This document shows positions 61,509 to 64,000 of a stretch of DNA of 64,000 bases, piece by piece. A program made the translations under genes and the position numbers. Position 1 is the first letter of the stretch. Each line of letters opens with the position of its first letter. This DNA comes from Orthonyx spaldingii (Eukaryota > Chordata > Aves > Passeriformes > Orthonychidae). The DNA is taken from contig VZTJ01005670.1 in the NCBI GenBank assembly GCA_013397795.1, positions 998,229 through 1,062,228 on the forward strand. Reading direction: 5' to 3'. The notes beneath the pieces were generated by a model. It was not told the origin of the DNA, searched no databases, and saw nothing but the letters and a program-made list of their open reading frames with translations.

Positions 61509-64000
61509 CTGGAAAAGAGCAAAGCAATGTTACAAGGGGCGCCATAAAGGTAAGTGTGACACATAAAATGTTTTTTGACTGAGGACGGCTTTTCTCCAGG
61601 AGGGAAGTCAAGCAAGAAAAAAACAAATGCTTGCAAGTAATAACTTTATGTTAATGAGATTTATCCTGGCTGTTTTACCTGTCAATGTAAAAGCACAACA
61701 TAGAGAGCACCTTTGCTTCTGTAATGTAAACATTTTTCTTAGTATATATTAAAGAAGGAAAAAAGCTTATTGACCCTGACCAACTCGGACCAGGGATTGA
61801 GCCACAGAAGGCTGAGAACAGTATGCAAGTCTCTAATAGCTCAGTAACTCCAACTCTTCTTAGAAAGATGCAGCAGCAGAAGAGAATTTCTTTTTGAAAC
61901 AAGCATGTTCCTCAGAGCTCTGCCCAAAAAAAGAACTAATTTTAAGGGCAAGTGTATTTTGTTAGCAGTGCAGCCTGTGTGTACTCAGTATGAGCCAGTA
62001 TTCAGTATACTTTCAGGTTTCCCTTTACCCAGGTGGGAAATTTATCATGCTTAACTTGTGCTCCCAGCTCAATGCTGCCTTGCCTTAAAACATTTACACT
62101 TGCAACCAAAAGCCATTAGAAAAACAGTGCTCTGTCAGTTCTGGCACTTGATTCAGGAATCTACCATCTGATTACAGGGTACCAAAGTACTTCTGAAAAG
62201 ACTTTTCATGAGGCACCAGGTTCAATTTATCAGGACAAGATAATCCAGCACTTGATTAGGTGGGAGATGTCAGTGGCTCCAGCTGGAACACTGCCGAGGT
62301 GGCTGGAGCTCTGAACTGAGGGTTGAGTTAAAAACAGCAACAAAAAAAGCTTGCCAATAGTGCACAGCTTTTACTGCTGCTTGTCCTCTGTAGCAAGGTG
62401 AAAGTGAATTATTCTCTTTCTGGCTTTTTGATGCATTAACTTTCACACTACAATCTTCTGCTTCTTCACAAAGGCTATTTTGTCTGCAGATTGGGGACAT
62501 CTTGCAGCAGTTGCCAAGATATCAGACCCTGTAGGCTGCACTGAATCACGTACATCTAATTTCAGCTTTCAACAGCACATTAGTATTTTCCTACTTGTTC
62601 ATTCTGTGTTTGTTCCAGAGAGCAACTGCTGCCCTGTATTCTTCCCTCTGCCTGACATACAGATTGTGGAAGAGGCCTCTCTTCACTGATAGTCAGCGCT
62701 GCTGGGGAAAAATATGCACGTGCCTATACCTAGCAGAGCTCGATGAGGTCATAAATGTAGCTGCTATTGTCATTAATCAGAGTTCCCTGCACCTACCCTG
62801 AAAAGAGAATAAGCCCTGGTATGATGATCAACCTTTTCTTTTCTTATAATTACAGTTATACTTCTCTCCATCTCAAAGCCTGAGGGCAGTGAAGTGACTC
62901 AATGACATCTAGTGTGGAAAACTGGTTTCAGACATGAGTTTCCACCTCAGCCACTGCTATGCTCCTTGACATACTCCCACAAAACACAAGCAAAAGAACT
63001 TCTGCACTCACTTTGACCTCCCCACTGGCAACTTCCTCTTTCCTGGGCTGGGAAGTACTATTTTCTTTCTCTCTCTTTCTTGTTAATACAGCTGAATGCT
63101 AAAACTGACAACGATTCACTGGGACTGGAAGCTAGGAAAAAAACCTACAAGATAACAGAAAGGGTTATTTGAAAGCCAGCATGCTGCTTGTTCCACTGAC
63201 AGCTTCAAAGCATGCAGCTGTAACTGGAAATACTCTGCAAAATATTGTCTATAGTAAGTCTGTTACAGCTCTGATTTCAAGCTCATGGTTGCTATTTCTA
63301 TGCCTCCCTTTTGAATAAAACAGTGCAAATTAAAAGTAAGTTTCAAGCAGAAGAGAGAAAACACAGAATTTTTTAATATTTAAGCTCAATTTAATATATC
63401 AGATACAAATGCCAGAATTTCCTAACTTACACAGGCCTATTTTCCTCAGAGAAAATATACATATTGTGAAATCTGTAAGGTTCCAGACCCTTTGGCTAAA
63501 TGTAAACATCAGTTTATGAGAAGATGCTCAGATTGCATAAATCACACCTGTCTGAGGTTGCCCAGAAAAATCTGGCCACTTACATCTGTGTACCTCTAAC
63601 CTAAATGCTTTGTGTTTCTGCCTTTGCTTTGGTAAAAGACACTACACTGGGAAGTCAGAGGTATCCAAACCCAGCAGATAAATGCTCCTGTGTAGCCAGA
63701 CAGGCGCATTAAGCACTGCTGAGGGATGGCTTTAGTTTTCTGCTCCCCAAGCAACCACTGAGTCTGTTGTGATTCTTCGTGCTAAAAACTAAAGCCACTC
63801 TGATCCCTTAGTCCCTGGATGCTGGAGGAAGCATGTTTTATGACTTCTAGCAGATAACCCAGGTTGTATGGGATGTAGTGTTTCTTCCTCTGTGTTAGTT
63901 GATTTATTTTACTCCCTCTGCCTTTTATCTTTTGCTTTTTAGCAAAAGCTGAGGTGCCAACAGAATCAGAGAATAACTGGGAGAGGGGCTCTAAAAACAC
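61509..64000 (-). other. NTNG1: NTNG1 intron upstream of the laminin-N exon (partial)
   Basis: This is intronic sequence leading into the ctcttttccag acceptor of the laminin-N exon. The exon with the signal peptide and the first ~80 residues is not present and should lie beyond 64000. I see no coding exon, repeat array or mobile element in this stretch. Confidence 0.85.

Noticed and set aside
61439..61636. Other frames overlapping the laminin-N exon
   Set aside because: They are shadows of the real exon or run across its acceptor into the intron.
1..64000. tRNA, rRNA, CRISPR arrays, bacterial operons, intact retroviruses
   Set aside because: Nothing in the sequence supports any of these. 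The window is intronic vertebrate DNA.

Overview
The window is vertebrate nuclear DNA, most probably from a bird. It lies wholly inside one gene on the minus strand, NTNG1 (netrin-G1). Netrin-G1 is a GPI-anchored relative of the netrins that sits on axons and binds the postsynaptic protein NGL-1/LRRC4C. The avian call rests on three things: close similarity of the encoded protein to mammalian netrin-G1, a sparse-repeat AT-rich intronic landscape, and a CR1 LINE 3'-end fragment of the kind common in birds (about 46372-46410).

Six coding exons can be read, in transcript order from high to low coordinate: the large laminin-N (domain VI) exon (60868-61508), the LE1 exon (32204-32376), a 27-nt microexon (22411-22437), a 66-nt exon (12507-12572), a 60-nt exon (10538-10597) and the LE2 exon (5322-5489). 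All six have AG/GT borders and compatible phases. The microexon and the 66- and 60-nt exons are too short for ordinary ORF finding. I recognised them because their peptides match netrin-G1's variable region. The signal-peptide exon lies beyond 64000. The LE3 and C-terminal/GPI exons lie below position 1.

From LE1 onward every junction is phase 1, and the last four exons are multiples of three (27, 66, 60, 168 nt). Any combination can therefore be skipped without shifting the frame. This is the genomic basis of the known netrin-G1 isoform diversity between LE1 and the C-terminal domain.

The remaining ~98% of the window is intron: at least 2.5 kb, then 28.5, 9.8, 9.8, 1.9, 5.0 and at least 5.3 kb in transcript order. 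I see no second protein gene, rRNA, tRNA or intact mobile element. The introns hold a 23-bp minisatellite with a perfect 115-bp higher-order period (46581-47001), a 39-bp minisatellite (24872-24997), a 16-bp repeat (30674-30716), several homopolymer runs, perfect palindromes and inverted repeats, a G-quadruplex motif on the transcribed-sense strand (50334-50354), two CpG-rich patches, and some motif clusters that could be enhancers. The longer ORFs in the introns look like chance or repeat-driven open frames.
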